DNA of 64,000 nt from CBDCKN01 sp965219035. Lineage in GTDB: Bacteria > Gemmatimonadota > Gemmatimonadetes > Longimicrobiales > Gaopeijiaceae. Below the pieces are notes generated by a model. That model ran no database searches and was not told where the DNA came from. It saw only the letters and a list, made by a program, of their open reading frames with translations. The stretch lies in assembly GCA_965219035.1 (NCBI GenBank), contig CBDCMR010000004.1, forward strand, positions 558,001 through 622,000. The letters are read 5' to 3'. The translations under genes and the position numbers were made by a program. Shown here piece after piece: positions 1 to 8,724 of this stretch (the stretch's first letter is position 1; each line of letters opens with the position of its first letter).

Positions 1-413
1 GCCGTCAGACGCGGGGATCGGCGGCCCCTACCCTCCAGCTCGAACTCAGGTAGGTGGAAGAGCGCGGGGGTGAACCCGGCCCAGAGATCGACGGCGGAGT
101 GGTCGGAGCGGAAGGAGAAGCCGCCGTAGAACCGGCTCTGAGCTGTTCGTTCACTGCCCGTGACAGGAGCAGGTTCGAACAGATCGCGTGCCTCGCCCTC
201 GATGGCGGAAAAGCGGTCCGTCGAGGCATGGCCGTCTACCGAGAGCGTGGCAACGGCGCCGGAGTGGGCCACCCAGCGATCGGCCCTGGCCCAGAACCCG
301 CGAGGCCCGCCCTTCGCCTGCCGAAGGAAGACCATGGGATCGGCACCCATGGCTTGTACAGTCACGGTGACGAGGCATGCCGGTGCGGCCACGACGGTAT
401 CTGCCGGGTTCAT
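1..413 (-). CDS. menF: Isochorismate synthase (MenF-like), N-terminal part, cut by the window edge
   Basis: An open frame runs on the minus strand from an ATG at 413 to the left edge without a stop (about 137 residues). The stretch reading SRFYGGFSFRSD, followed by W-x-G-F and LPEFELEG, matches the N-terminal half of chorismate-binding isochorismate synthases, where an FGGFSF-like motif precedes the catalytic domain. The family converts chorismate to isochorismate for menaquinone or siderophore synthesis. The catalytic C-terminal domain lies outside the window, so menaquinone versus siderophore role cannot be decided. The gene is divergent from lutABC across about 170 bp. Confidence 0.75.
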   Translation of the reverse strand, partial: MNPADTVVAAPACLVTVTVQAMGADPMVFLRQAKGGPRGFWARADRWVAHSGAVATLSVDGHASTDRFSAIEGEARDLFEPAPVTGSERTAQSRFYGGFSFRSDHSAVDLWAGFTPALFHLPEFELEGRGRRSPRLT

Positions 414-586
414 GGCTCCGTAGGTCGAGCGTACGTGTACCTCACGGTCCAGTAGCGGACCGTGGGGCTCAGTAGTTCGGGCAGATGGCAATATACGAGA
501 AAGGTCCGTCATACCAAGACGAACGACCTTTCGGCCCACATGCCACCGCCTCGCGTCGGCGCGGTTGGACGGCCATGTTGTGTTCC

Positions 587-1381
587 ATGGTCCATCCCAC
601 GCCACAATCCGATAACCCCCGGCCCAGGGTCGCGCTCTTCGTCACGTGCATGGTGGACGCGATGTATCCGCGCGTCGGCATGGCGTCCGTCGAGCTTCTG
701 GAGCGGCACGGCGCCGAGGTCGTCTTTCCCGAAAACCAGACGTGCTGCGGCCAGCCGGCCTTCACCGCGGGACATTGGAAGGAGGCACGTAAGCTTGCCC
801 TGAGCTTTCTCGACGTGTTCGGTCCCCTCGTCGAAGACGGCGAGGTCGATGCCATCGTTGCTCCGTCCGGAAGCTGCGTGGCCTACGTGAAGCACTCCTT
901 CCGGATTCTCCTGGAAGGGGAGGCGCCCAAGGAGACTCGTGAGCGAGCCCGGCTGGTAGGCGACCGCACCCACGAGCTCACCGAGTATCTCGTGGACGCT
1001 CTGGGAGTGGAAACCACGGGAACGAAATCGACCCGGTCGATCACGTATCACGCGTGCTGCCACCTGCTGAGGGAACTCAGGGTCGACCGCCAACCTCGCA
1101 CGCTTCTCGAGAGCCTGGAGGGTGGGGAGCTCGTGGAGCTCGAGGAGGCCGAGGAGTGCTGTGGCTTCGGCGGTGCCTTCGCGGTCTGGAACTCGGAGAT
1201 CAGCACCGAGATGGGTCGACGCAAGGCTCGGCATCTGGACGCCACGGGGGCTCAGGTCGTGGCAGTGGGCGATGTGGGTTGCATGACCCACATCAACGGA
1301 ATCCTCGTGCCGGGCGGCCATCGATGCCGCGCCGTTCACATCGCCGAAATCCTGGCAGGCGACGACGAGGGCCGCGCGTGA
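587..1381 (+). CDS. lutA: L-lactate utilisation protein LutA (cysteine-rich Fe-S protein)
   Basis: About 264 residues. It has the two CCG domains of the LutA/GlpC/HdrB class: an N-terminal RVALFVTCMVDAMYP with TCCGQPAF, and a C-terminal set ending in ECCGFGG. LutA works with LutB and LutC to oxidise L-lactate to pyruvate in the cytoplasm. I chose the ATG at 587 because homology begins at RVALF about 13 residues later; the ATG at 575 or 485 would add residues not typical of the family. The stop overlaps the GTG start of lutB by 4 nt (GTGA), so the three genes form one operon. Confidence 0.88.
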   Translation: MVHPTPQSDNPRPRVALFVTCMVDAMYPRVGMASVELLERHGAEVVFPENQTCCGQPAFTAGHWKEARKLALSFLDVFGPLVEDGEVDAIVAPSGSCVAYVKHSFRILLEGEAPKETRERARLVGDRTHELTEYLVDALGVETTGTKSTRSITYHACCHLLRELRVDRQPRTLLESLEGGELVELEEAEECCGFGGAFAVWNSEISTEMGRRKARHLDATGAQVVAVGDVGCMTHINGILVPGGHRCRAVHIAEILAGDDEGRA

Positions 1382-2856
1382 AGATCGACATCGACGCACC
1401 CTACCGGACCCGGGTCAAACAAGCCCTGGCGGACACCGACCTCAAGACCGCCCTGGACCGGGCCACCGGACAGCTCGCGCAGAGACGCCTGACCGCGCTG
1501 GCCGCGGTGAACGCCGAAGTGATGCGGGCCGAAAGCCGATCCGTCCGTGAGAGGGCCATCCGGCGTCTCCCAGAGCTTCTGGAGGAGCTGGAGGGCAACC
1601 TCGCTCTAAACGGATGTACGGTACATTGGGCTCGAGATGCCGCCGAGGCGAACCGCGCAGTAGTGGAAATCGCCCGGCGCGGGGGAGTGGAGAGTGCGGT
1701 CAAATCCAAGTCCATGGTCACCGAAGAGATCGGGCTCAACCACGCCCTGGAGGAGGCCGGGATCGACATCGTCGAGACGGACCTCGGGGAGTACATCATC
1801 CAGCTCGACGACGAGCCGCCCAGCCACATCGTCGCTCCCGTCATTCACAAGCGTGCCGAGGACGTGGCGAGAGTCTTCGAACGGGAGCTGGGGATGGAGC
1901 CGACCCTGGACGCGGCGGTCATGTGTGCCACGGCACGAGGGGAGCTGCGACGGCGATTCCTCGGGGCGCAGATGGGGATCAGCGGCTGCAACTTCGCCGT
2001 GACTGAGAGCGGCACCATCTGCTTGATCACGAACGAGGGGAACGGCCGCATGGTGACCAGCCTCCCCCGGATATATGTCGTCGTGGTCGGGATCGAGAAG
2101 GTCGTGGAGAAGCTGGAGGACGCGGTGCTTCTCTGGCAGGCCACGACGAGAAACGCGACGGGGCAGGACGTCTCGGTCTACTTCTCATTGACCAGCGGCC
2201 CACGTCCTTCGGATCACGCCGACGGGCCCCAGGAAATGCACGTCGTCCTCGTCGACAATGGGCGATCGGGTGTGCTCATGCGCGGATACGCCGACGCACT
2301 CCTCTGCATCCGCTGTGGAGCGTGTCTGGACGTATGTCCCGTCTACCGGGAGATCGGTGGGCACGCCTACGGTCGGACCCCCTATTCCGGGCCCATTGGG
2401 TCGATCCTCACCCCATTGCTGGCCGAGGCCAGAGGGGACGACTCGAACGCGGGCAGGGAGCTCCCGTTCGCCAGCTCGCTCTGCGGAGCGTGCAAAGACG
2501 CCTGCCCCGTGAAGATCGATCTCCCCCGACTGCTCCTTGAGCTCCGAGGTGATCTGACGGCACGGGGTGAATCGAGCCTGGCGGCACGAGCTTCCGTGAA
2601 AGCGCTCACGCTGCCCTTGCATGATCCGCGCCGGTACCGCTTCGCCACGCGGGTGGGACGCTTCTTCGGCCGGCTGCTGGGGCGACGCGTAGGACACATA
2701 TCCGCCTTGCCCCCGCCCCTCGGCGCATGGACCCGCACCCGGGTGTTCCCCGTTCCACCGAAGAGGACGTTCAGGGAGTTGTGGAAGGTCGGTAGAGCGG
2801 GGCGGCGCGGCGGAGTGGAGGCCGACGGGCACGACCAGGGCACGGAGGCGGGATGA
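1378..2856 (+). CDS. lutB: L-lactate utilisation iron-sulfur protein LutB
   Basis: A 492-residue protein starting at GTG 1378, overlapping the lutA stop. The N-terminal two thirds is a LUD domain (GISGCNFAVTESGTICLITN is diagnostic). The C-terminal part carries two 4Fe-4S motifs, CIRCGACLDVCP near residue 310 and CGACKDACP near residue 369, followed by a basic tail. LutB is the ferredoxin-like subunit passing electrons during lactate oxidation. The same frame is open upstream to 1054, but that segment is out of frame with LutA coding and has no homology. The stop overlaps the ATG of lutC (ATGA). Confidence 0.9.
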   Translation: MKIDIDAPYRTRVKQALADTDLKTALDRATGQLAQRRLTALAAVNAEVMRAESRSVRERAIRRLPELLEELEGNLALNGCTVHWARDAAEANRAVVEIARRGGVESAVKSKSMVTEEIGLNHALEEAGIDIVETDLGEYIIQLDDEPPSHIVAPVIHKRAEDVARVFERELGMEPTLDAAVMCATARGELRRRFLGAQMGISGCNFAVTESGTICLITNEGNGRMVTSLPRIYVVVVGIEKVVEKLEDAVLLWQATTRNATGQDVSVYFSLTSGPRPSDHADGPQEMHVVLVDNGRSGVLMRGYADALLCIRCGACLDVCPVYREIGGHAYGRTPYSGPIGSILTPLLAEARGDDSNAGRELPFASSLCGACKDACPVKIDLPRLLLELRGDLTARGESSLAARASVKALTLPLHDPRRYRFATRVGRFFGRLLGRRVGHISALPPPLGAWTRTRVFPVPPKRTFRELWKVGRAGRRGGVEADGHDQGTEAG

Positions 2857-3662
2857 GCGACTCTGCGCAGGCGACAGGCGGGGCGTCGGCCCAGACGCGA
2901 GCGTGGATTCTCGGGCGGCTTCGAGAAGGTCTCGCCGATCCCTCGGCAGCGTTCAAGGTACCAGGGTCCGGGGAGCCCCTCCCCGGGCCACCCACGCCTC
3001 TCACACATGCCGGCGGCGATTACCGGGCTTTGGCCGAAGGGTTTGGGGCCAGCCTGGACGCCGTGCTGGGGAGCCACGAGATCGTCGAAGGAGCGGACGC
3101 CGTCGGGGATCGAGTCCTGGCGCGCATCGCGGCGCTGCGCGAAGCCGGCTCAGCGGACGGCCTTTCCTTCGCGAGGGCTCTGGCCTGGGCTCCAGACGCC
3201 CTGGGCGTCCAAGATCTCACGGAGCGCTTGGGCCGGGTGGGCATCTCGGTGATCGTGCCCGACGACCTCCATGATCCGAGGCAGCGAAGGGATGCCGCGG
3301 GCGCAGCAGTCGGTGTCACCGCGGTCGATGCCGCTCTGGCGAGCACCGGTACCTTGGTGGTGGGCACCGGCCCCGGCCGGAGTCGAGTGGCCAGCCTGTT
3401 GCCGTTACATCACATCGTCTTGGTCCCCACAAGCCGAATCCACGGCAGCGCGGAAGGGTGGATCGCGTCTCTCAGGGAAGACGGACGGTTGGACGAGACC
3501 CTGCGCGACGGTTCTCAGCTCACCTTGATCACGGGACCCAGCAAGTCGGCGGACATCGAGCTGACCCTGACCCTGGGGGTTCACGGCCCCCGAACGGTTC
3601 ACGCCATCATCTTCCACGATCAGAGCCTGACAGAAACTCTCCGCTCCACGAACAGCACGTAG
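2853..3662 (+). CDS. lutC: Lactate utilisation protein LutC (LUD domain)
   Basis: 269 residues, the usual size for LutC. The C-terminal half holds the LUD signature AALASTGTLVVGTGPGRSR followed by LPLHHIVLV. It is the third subunit of the LutABC lactate oxidation complex. The start ATG at 2853 overlaps the lutB stop by 4 nt. The N-terminal 100 residues are variable, as in other members. No regulator of the LutR/LldR type is adjacent in the window. Confidence 0.88.
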   Translation: MSDSAQATGGASAQTRAWILGRLREGLADPSAAFKVPGSGEPLPGPPTPLTHAGGDYRALAEGFGASLDAVLGSHEIVEGADAVGDRVLARIAALREAGSADGLSFARALAWAPDALGVQDLTERLGRVGISVIVPDDLHDPRQRRDAAGAAVGVTAVDAALASTGTLVVGTGPGRSRVASLLPLHHIVLVPTSRIHGSAEGWIASLREDGRLDETLRDGSQLTLITGPSKSADIELTLTLGVHGPRTVHAIIFHDQSLTETLRSTNST

Positions 3663-3726
3663 CCACCGGGGGGTGCGTCGGCCTACACTGCGGCCGCAGG
3701 CCTCTCTGGTTGCGCGGGTGTAGTGT

Positions 3727-4209
3727 TCATTGCGCCCGACGCCACTCGTATACGAAGCCGTCGCAGCACGGATCGGAGAGAACCAGGTCACGGGCTTCGG
3801 TGATCTCCACCCACTGTTCGTCGAAGCCGGTGAGCGGTTGGGCGTAGAGTAACTGCGCGGAGCGTACCGCCGAGCCGTTGTCCATCAGGGGGACGAACTC
3901 GAAGGTGGTCGTCACTTCCGGTACCCCGTCCCGGGCCATCTCCACCCGGTTCGGGGGGGTGAAGGTGAGGGTCCGCGTGTATCCTTCGCTCTGGGGCGTT
4001 CGGGTGGTGCCGGCGATCCCACCCGTGGCCCGGATCCACGACCAGGTCCCGAAGAGAGCTTGGAGCAGCTCATCCTCCTCCGGACCGGTGGCCTCGGAGC
4101 TGCACGCAGCAGGTACGAACAACGCCAGAAGGGTGAGTGGCACGACGAGTGCTCGCGCTCGCCCCCCCTTCCCTTTCCCTGCAATACGGTTCCTCTGGCA
4201 ACCCATCAT
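3727..4209 (-). CDS. Predicted lipoprotein of unknown function
   Basis: About 160 residues on the minus strand. The N-terminus has a basic stretch, a hydrophobic segment (VVPLTLLALFVPAACSS) and a lipobox-like cysteine, so it is probably a lipoprotein anchored after signal peptidase II cleavage. The mature part is predicted beta-rich with GTWSWIRATGG near its start, a pattern seen in small lipocalin-like DUF proteins, though I cannot name a family. A GGAGTGGAGG Shine-Dalgarno lies just before two consecutive ATG codons (4209 and 4206); longer starts lack such a site. Confidence 0.6.
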   Translation of the reverse strand: MMGCQRNRIAGKGKGGRARALVVPLTLLALFVPAACSSEATGPEEDELLQALFGTWSWIRATGGIAGTTRTPQSEGYTRTLTFTPPNRVEMARDGVPEVTTTFEFVPLMDNGSAVRSAQLLYAQPLTGFDEQWVEITEARDLVLSDPCCDGFVYEWRRAQ

Positions 4210-4561
4210 ACCTCCACTCCCGCCGGCCACAGCCGACTCATCTATGCGGTTCACTACTTCCACTCGGTTCACCACGTCACGGTCCCTCTGACGATCCATG
4301 GGTACCCAACCCGAGGATGAGGGTTCGGGTTTCGTAAGACGGGTTCCCGGCACTTCCGAGCGATTCCCGACGTACCTTCTAAACGAATGATCGCACCCCT
4401 TTGTGACGGCTCGGTGCCCCTGTCCACGGTGCCGCGACGTACGTCCGTATGACGACTCGGCTAGATTCCATGCACGCCACCTCCTCGCGCGGGGCTTGCG
4501 CCACCGACCGCCAGGCCCTTAATGGAGAACTCTCTCACCGGATCTCCCACAACCGGATCCC
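4210..4561. other. Divergent intergenic region, no gene recognised
   Basis: About 350 bp between the minus-strand lipoprotein and the plus-strand propeller gene. It must hold both promoters, but I cannot assign convincing -35/-10 pairs; a TAGATT hexamer near 4462 is the best -10 candidate for the + strand gene. No RNA gene or repeat is visible. Confidence 0.4.
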
Positions 4562-5542
4562 ATGATCGAAACGTCTCCAAGAGTGTCACCCCAAAGGGCA
4601 ACCCCTTGGGCAACGCCCGCCTCGAAGGTCAGCGCCGTCGGCGCCGTGTCGGTCTTCGCGACGCTGACCCTTTTGGCCGGATCCGTCATGGCCCAGGAGG
4701 CCCCACCCCAGCCGGACATCTACGTGGCAGACCTCTCGGTCTTCGACGAGCTCTACTATCTCCGAGACCTTCGGAACGTCACCAACCGGCCCGAGGCCTA
4801 CGACAACCAGCCCCTGTTCACGCCGGATAGCCGGTCGATCCTCTACACGGCGGCGTACGACGATGGAGACGACGGGCAGACCGAGATCCATCGCTACTAT
4901 CTGTCCTCCGGGCGCACCACGCGCATTACGAGAACCGCCGAGAGCGAGTATTCGCCCACGCCCATTCCCGGCGATCGGGCCTTTTCGGCGATCCAGGTCG
5001 AGGCCGATTCGACGCAGCGACTATGGCGCTTCACCATGGAGGGCATGGACGCCGAAGTCGTCCTGCGTGACGTGGTCCCAGTGGGGTATCACGCCTGGGG
5101 TAACGAACAGAACCTCCTGCTCTTCGTCCTTGGAGGACCGCCGACGCTGCAGGTGGCCGACGCCACCACCGGCCTGTCCGAGGTCGTGGCCGACAGCATG
5201 GGCCGATCGTTGCACAAGATCCCCAATCGGAACGCCTGGAGCTTCGTCGAACGGGTCTCGGACGAGGAGTCATGGATCAGCGAGCTGAACATCGGGACTC
5301 ATGAAATAGTGCGTCTGATCCGGACCCGGGATGGTGGCGACTTCCACGCCTGGACGCCGGAGGGAGTCCTCCTCATGGCCACCGGAGGCCAGATCCTCCG
5401 GTGGGATCCGGAAGTGGACGCCGACTGGCGCGTCGTGGCGGACCTCAGGCACATGAACCTGATCTTCACCCGCATCGCCGTGAGTCCCGACGGCACCAAG
5501 ATCGCCATCGTCGGGATGCCAAACCGGGTTGGCGAGCCGTAG
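4562..5542 (+). CDS. Secreted TolB-like (PD40) beta-propeller protein
   Basis: 326 residues with an N-terminal signal peptide ending near GSVMAQEA, so exported. The body carries PD40/TolB-type propeller repeats (QPLFTPDSRSILYTA near the N-terminus; IAVSPDGTKIAIVG at the C-terminus). Such proteins are periplasmic scaffolds or sensor domains, often beside peptidases or amidohydrolases. It ends soon after the last blade, so it has a propeller but no attached enzyme domain. The ATG at 4562 is the first in frame; no strong Shine-Dalgarno is visible. Confidence 0.65.
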   Translation: MIETSPRVSPQRATPWATPASKVSAVGAVSVFATLTLLAGSVMAQEAPPQPDIYVADLSVFDELYYLRDLRNVTNRPEAYDNQPLFTPDSRSILYTAAYDDGDDGQTEIHRYYLSSGRTTRITRTAESEYSPTPIPGDRAFSAIQVEADSTQRLWRFTMEGMDAEVVLRDVVPVGYHAWGNEQNLLLFVLGGPPTLQVADATTGLSEVVADSMGRSLHKIPNRNAWSFVERVSDEESWISELNIGTHEIVRLIRTRDGGDFHAWTPEGVLLMATGGQILRWDPEVDADWRVVADLRHMNLIFTRIAVSPDGTKIAIVGMPNRVGEP

Positions 5543-5639
5543 GAGCCGGTTCCCCGGCGTCGGAGGAATTCTTTGTCGGCGGCGAGCCCCGTCGGTAGAT
5601 TGGAGCTACCCGCGCGGGCCATTCGATCCGGGAGCAGCA

Positions 5640-6448
5640 ATGCGGCAGCGAGTCCAATACTTCCTCCCCATGTTGACCTTGGTCGCCCTGTCGGGGTGTG
5701 GCGAAACGGCAACGGAGCCGACGAGCCCACGGCAGCTCTGGACGAGGTCGCTGCGCAGGCGGTAGCAGCCGACGTAGTCGAGGCGACGGACGCCAGGCTT
5801 CCCCACCTCCCCTCCCTGGTCCACGAAGCCCTCGAGGTCGTCAGATCCGACGACACCCAGGTCGAGGCCGCCACCGCCTTCCGACGTGCGCGCCGAGCCC
5901 GTAGGGCAGCCCGAGAAGCCCACGAAGCCGGTGACGCGGCGAAGTCGCTCCGCCTCTTGCGTCGGGCCCGCCGGTTAGCCCTCGAGGGGGTCATCGCGGC
6001 GTTGGGTCCGGGCGTCGCGGCGGAGGCCATTGCCGGTGTCGAGGCCGCCATCGCCCGCTGGGACGAGCGAGTGTCCGATCGCGACGTGCCCGAGCGCTTC
6101 CTGCGAGCCCTCGAGCACGCCCGGACGCAGTTGGCGGCGGCCCGAAACACCGATTCACCCGTGGCCGCCCTCTCCCACGCGCTGATCGCCGCGGAGATCA
6201 TCCGCGCCCTGTCGCCCGCTCACCTCGCCAGACGGGCATTACGCCACGCGGCTCATGCATTCCGCGCAGCCACCGAGGCGGTGGGTGATGCCCCCACGGA
6301 CGACGAGAGGGCAACTCTGGCCAAGGCTCGCCGGCTTCTCGCGAGGGCCCACGAGGCCTTCCAAAGCCACGAGTGGCGAGCCGTCCTTCGTGCGGCTCGG
6401 GCGTCGGCGGAGCTCTCGTTCCAGGTCCTCGACGGCCGATCCCCGTAG
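5640..6448 (+). pseudogene. Helical lipoprotein with an apparent frameshift after the signal peptide
   Basis: The ATG at 5640 opens a lipoprotein signal (MRQRVQYFLPMLTLVALSGC) in one frame that hits a stop at 5763-5765. The next frame, without its own plausible start, encodes about 220 residues of alanine/arginine-rich helices (RARRARRAAREAHEAGDAAK, then LEHARTQLAAARN) to 6448. Splicing the two in the TEPT / DEPTAALDE region near 5720-5735 would give one continuous helical lipoprotein, as seen for small Gemmatimonadota-type exported proteins. No slippery heptamer is visible, so this is decay or a base-call error rather than programmed shifting. Confidence 0.5.
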
Positions 6449-6676
6449 CTGGCGTATCCCATCGGCCCGCATCGCGGGCACCAGGCGGTCCTAGTGTTCC
6501 GTTTCCGCCAGGTCGACGGGCGGACAGTTGAACGCGCCGAGACGCGTTCGGGCAAGTGCGGGACGACGCACTCTGGCGCCAGTTTGCCGGACCTGGTGCG
6601 CCCCTTCATTGCCTCACACGGCGCCATCCTCTACGCTGGAAGTCCTCAATGGCAGGTACGCACTTCGGAGAGTTCC

Positions 6677-8389
6677 ATGTTCTCGACCTCTACAGCTGCA
6701 AGACTCCTCCTCGGCGGCTCACTGGTGACCGCCCTCGCCGTTCTCACGGGGTGTGACGCCGGATCCGGCGACGCCGCCGACCTCGTGCTGCGCAACGGTA
6801 ATATAGTGACGGTGGACGACACGAATCCGGAGGCGCAGGCGCTGGCAGCGAAGGACGGCCGGATCGTCGCCCTCGGTAGCGACGCCGACATTGAGGAGTA
6901 CATCGGGTCCGACACCGAAGTGATCGACGTCGAAGGCATGACCGCCATCCCAGGGCTCATCGAAGGGCACGGACACTTCATGGGCGTTGGAAACGCCAAC
7001 CTACAGCTCAACCTGATGGATGTGGCCAACTGGGACGAGATCGTGGCCATGGTCGAAGAGGAGGTGGCCCAGGCCGAGCCCGGCGAGCTCATCCGCGGCC
7101 GCGGGTGGCATCAGGAGAAGTGGGACAAGATGCCGGAGCCCAACGTGGACGGTCTCCCGTTCCACCACTCCCTGAGCGCGGTCTCGCCGGACAACCCCGT
7201 GGTGCTCCGACACGCGAGTGGCCACGCCAGCTACGCCAACGCCAAGGCGATGGAGATGTCGGGCATCGACGCCAGCACACGCGACCCGGCCAGCGGCGAG
7301 ATCGTCCGAGACGCTGAGGGGAACCCCATCGGAGCGTTCCGGGAGAGTGCCAGCAGGCTGCTCGGTCCGGCACAGGAGGGCGGCGTTCCCGCCGATCCGA
7401 GGCGAGTGGCGGAGCTGGCGCAGGAAGAGGCTCTGGCCAAGGGGCTCACGTCTTTCCAGGACGCCGGCTCGGGGTTCGAGACTGTGGACGTCCTCCGCGA
7501 GATGGCCGAGGACGGAAGCCTGAAGACCCGGCTCTGGGTCATGCTTAGCGCGTCCAACGCACAGCTGGCCGAGCGGCTGCCTGACTACAAGATCATCGGT
7601 GCCGGCGACGATCGCCTCACGGTGCGTGCCATCAAGCGGAGCATCGATGGTGCCCTGGGCTCGCACGGAGCTTGGCTCCTCGAGCCGTATGACGACCTTC
7701 CTGAGACGAGCGGACTCCCCCGCGACATCGAGGGCATCTACGAAACGGCCGCCCTCGCCATGGAACACGGCTTCCAGCTCGGCGTGCACGCCATCGGCGA
7801 TCGCGGCAACCGCGTCGTCTTGGACATCTTCGAAGAGGCCTTCGAGGAGAATCCGGACCAGGAGGACGTGCGCTGGCGCGTGGAGCACGCCCAACACCTG
7901 CACCCGGATGACATCCCCCGGTTCGGAGCCCTGGGCGTGATCGCGTCGATGCAGGCCGTCCACGCCACTTCGGACGGACCCTGGGTCATCGCGCGGCTCG
8001 GTGACGAGCGTGCCGAGTGGGGAGCCTACGTGTGGCAGGACCTCATGCAGGCAGGTGCCGTGGTAACCAACGGAACGGACGCTCCCGTCGAGGACGTCGA
8101 TCCTCTCGCGAGCTACTACGCCACGGTGTCGCGCAGGATGAACAACGGCGAGGTCTTCTATCCCGAGCAGCGCATGAGCCGTCTGGAGGCCCTCAAGTCC
8201 TACACGATCAATGTGGCGTGGGCGGGCTTCGAGGAACACATCAAGGGGTCGCTGGAGGTGGGCAAGCTCGCTGACGTCACGGTGCTCACCAAGGACATCA
8301 TGACGATCCCGGAGAACGAGATCCCCTCCACTGAGATCGCCTACACGATCGTGGGTGGGGAGGTTATGTACAGGAGCGGGATGAACTGA
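6677..8389 (+). CDS. Amidohydrolase family 3 lipoprotein (YtcJ-like)
   Basis: 570 residues. An N-terminal lipoprotein signal (ALAVLTGCDAGSG) is followed by LVLRNGNIVTVDD and the metal-binding GHGHFMG motif of amidohydrolase_3/YtcJ enzymes; later come GVHAIGDRGNR and NGTDAPVED, also conserved metal or substrate positions. These enzymes hydrolyse amide or N-formyl bonds of unknown substrates. I chose ATG 6677, which has CGGAG 8 nt upstream and begins the signal peptide; the frame is open from 6494 but without homology. Confidence 0.82.
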   Translation: MFSTSTAARLLLGGSLVTALAVLTGCDAGSGDAADLVLRNGNIVTVDDTNPEAQALAAKDGRIVALGSDADIEEYIGSDTEVIDVEGMTAIPGLIEGHGHFMGVGNANLQLNLMDVANWDEIVAMVEEEVAQAEPGELIRGRGWHQEKWDKMPEPNVDGLPFHHSLSAVSPDNPVVLRHASGHASYANAKAMEMSGIDASTRDPASGEIVRDAEGNPIGAFRESASRLLGPAQEGGVPADPRRVAELAQEEALAKGLTSFQDAGSGFETVDVLREMAEDGSLKTRLWVMLSASNAQLAERLPDYKIIGAGDDRLTVRAIKRSIDGALGSHGAWLLEPYDDLPETSGLPRDIEGIYETAALAMEHGFQLGVHAIGDRGNRVVLDIFEEAFEENPDQEDVRWRVEHAQHLHPDDIPRFGALGVIASMQAVHATSDGPWVIARLGDERAEWGAYVWQDLMQAGAVVTNGTDAPVEDVDPLASYYATVSRRMNNGEVFYPEQRMSRLEALKSYTINVAWAGFEEHIKGSLEVGKLADVTVLTKDIMTIPENEIPSTEIAYTIVGGEVMYRSGMN

Positions 8390-8448
8390 CCTCGAGCGGT
8401 AGGCCGACGATCACATCGGAGGCGTGCGCGGCGTGTCCAAGCGGAAGG

Positions 8449-8724
8449 CGATCCGGGGAGCTCCTCGCCAGCTTGGCACCGGCTCCAGATCTGATACTCG
8501 AAGCCATGCGCAGAACGATGACACAGGACGCGGCACGCGTCATAGCAGTCGGCGACACGACAGCCGACCTGCACGCAGCCCGACGGGCCGAAGCGGGGTG
8601 GGCCGTGGGCGTGCTGTCCGGGGCCCATACGGAGGAGATCCTCCAGCAGGCACCCCACGACGCGATCATCGGGTCTTTTGCCGATCTACCTTCAATCCTT
8701 CGCGTGGCTCGAGAGCTCGAGTGA
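8449..8724 (+). pseudogene. C-terminal remnant of a HAD-family phosphatase
   Basis: In frame from about 8449 (first candidate start TTG 8473) the product reads APAPDLILEAMRR, then ARVIAVGDTTADLHAARRA and GVLSGAHTEEIL. These match the C-terminal third of phosphonoacetaldehyde-hydrolase-like HAD proteins (PAPD, GDT-x-x-D). The core with the catalytic DxD is absent: upstream is the amidohydrolase gene. So this is a truncated relic. Its TGA overlaps the GTG start of the transporter by 4 nt, so the remnant may still be translated and couple the transporter. Confidence 0.6.

Noticed and set aside
1054..1377. N-terminal extension of LutB in the open frame
   Set aside because: It overlaps LutA coding in another frame and has no LUD homology; GTG 1378 with GTGA overlap explains the start.
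5720..5760. Programmed frameshift in the lipoprotein gene
   Set aside because: No slippery heptamer, internal Shine-Dalgarno or pseudoknot-like structure was visible, so decay or sequencing error is more likely.
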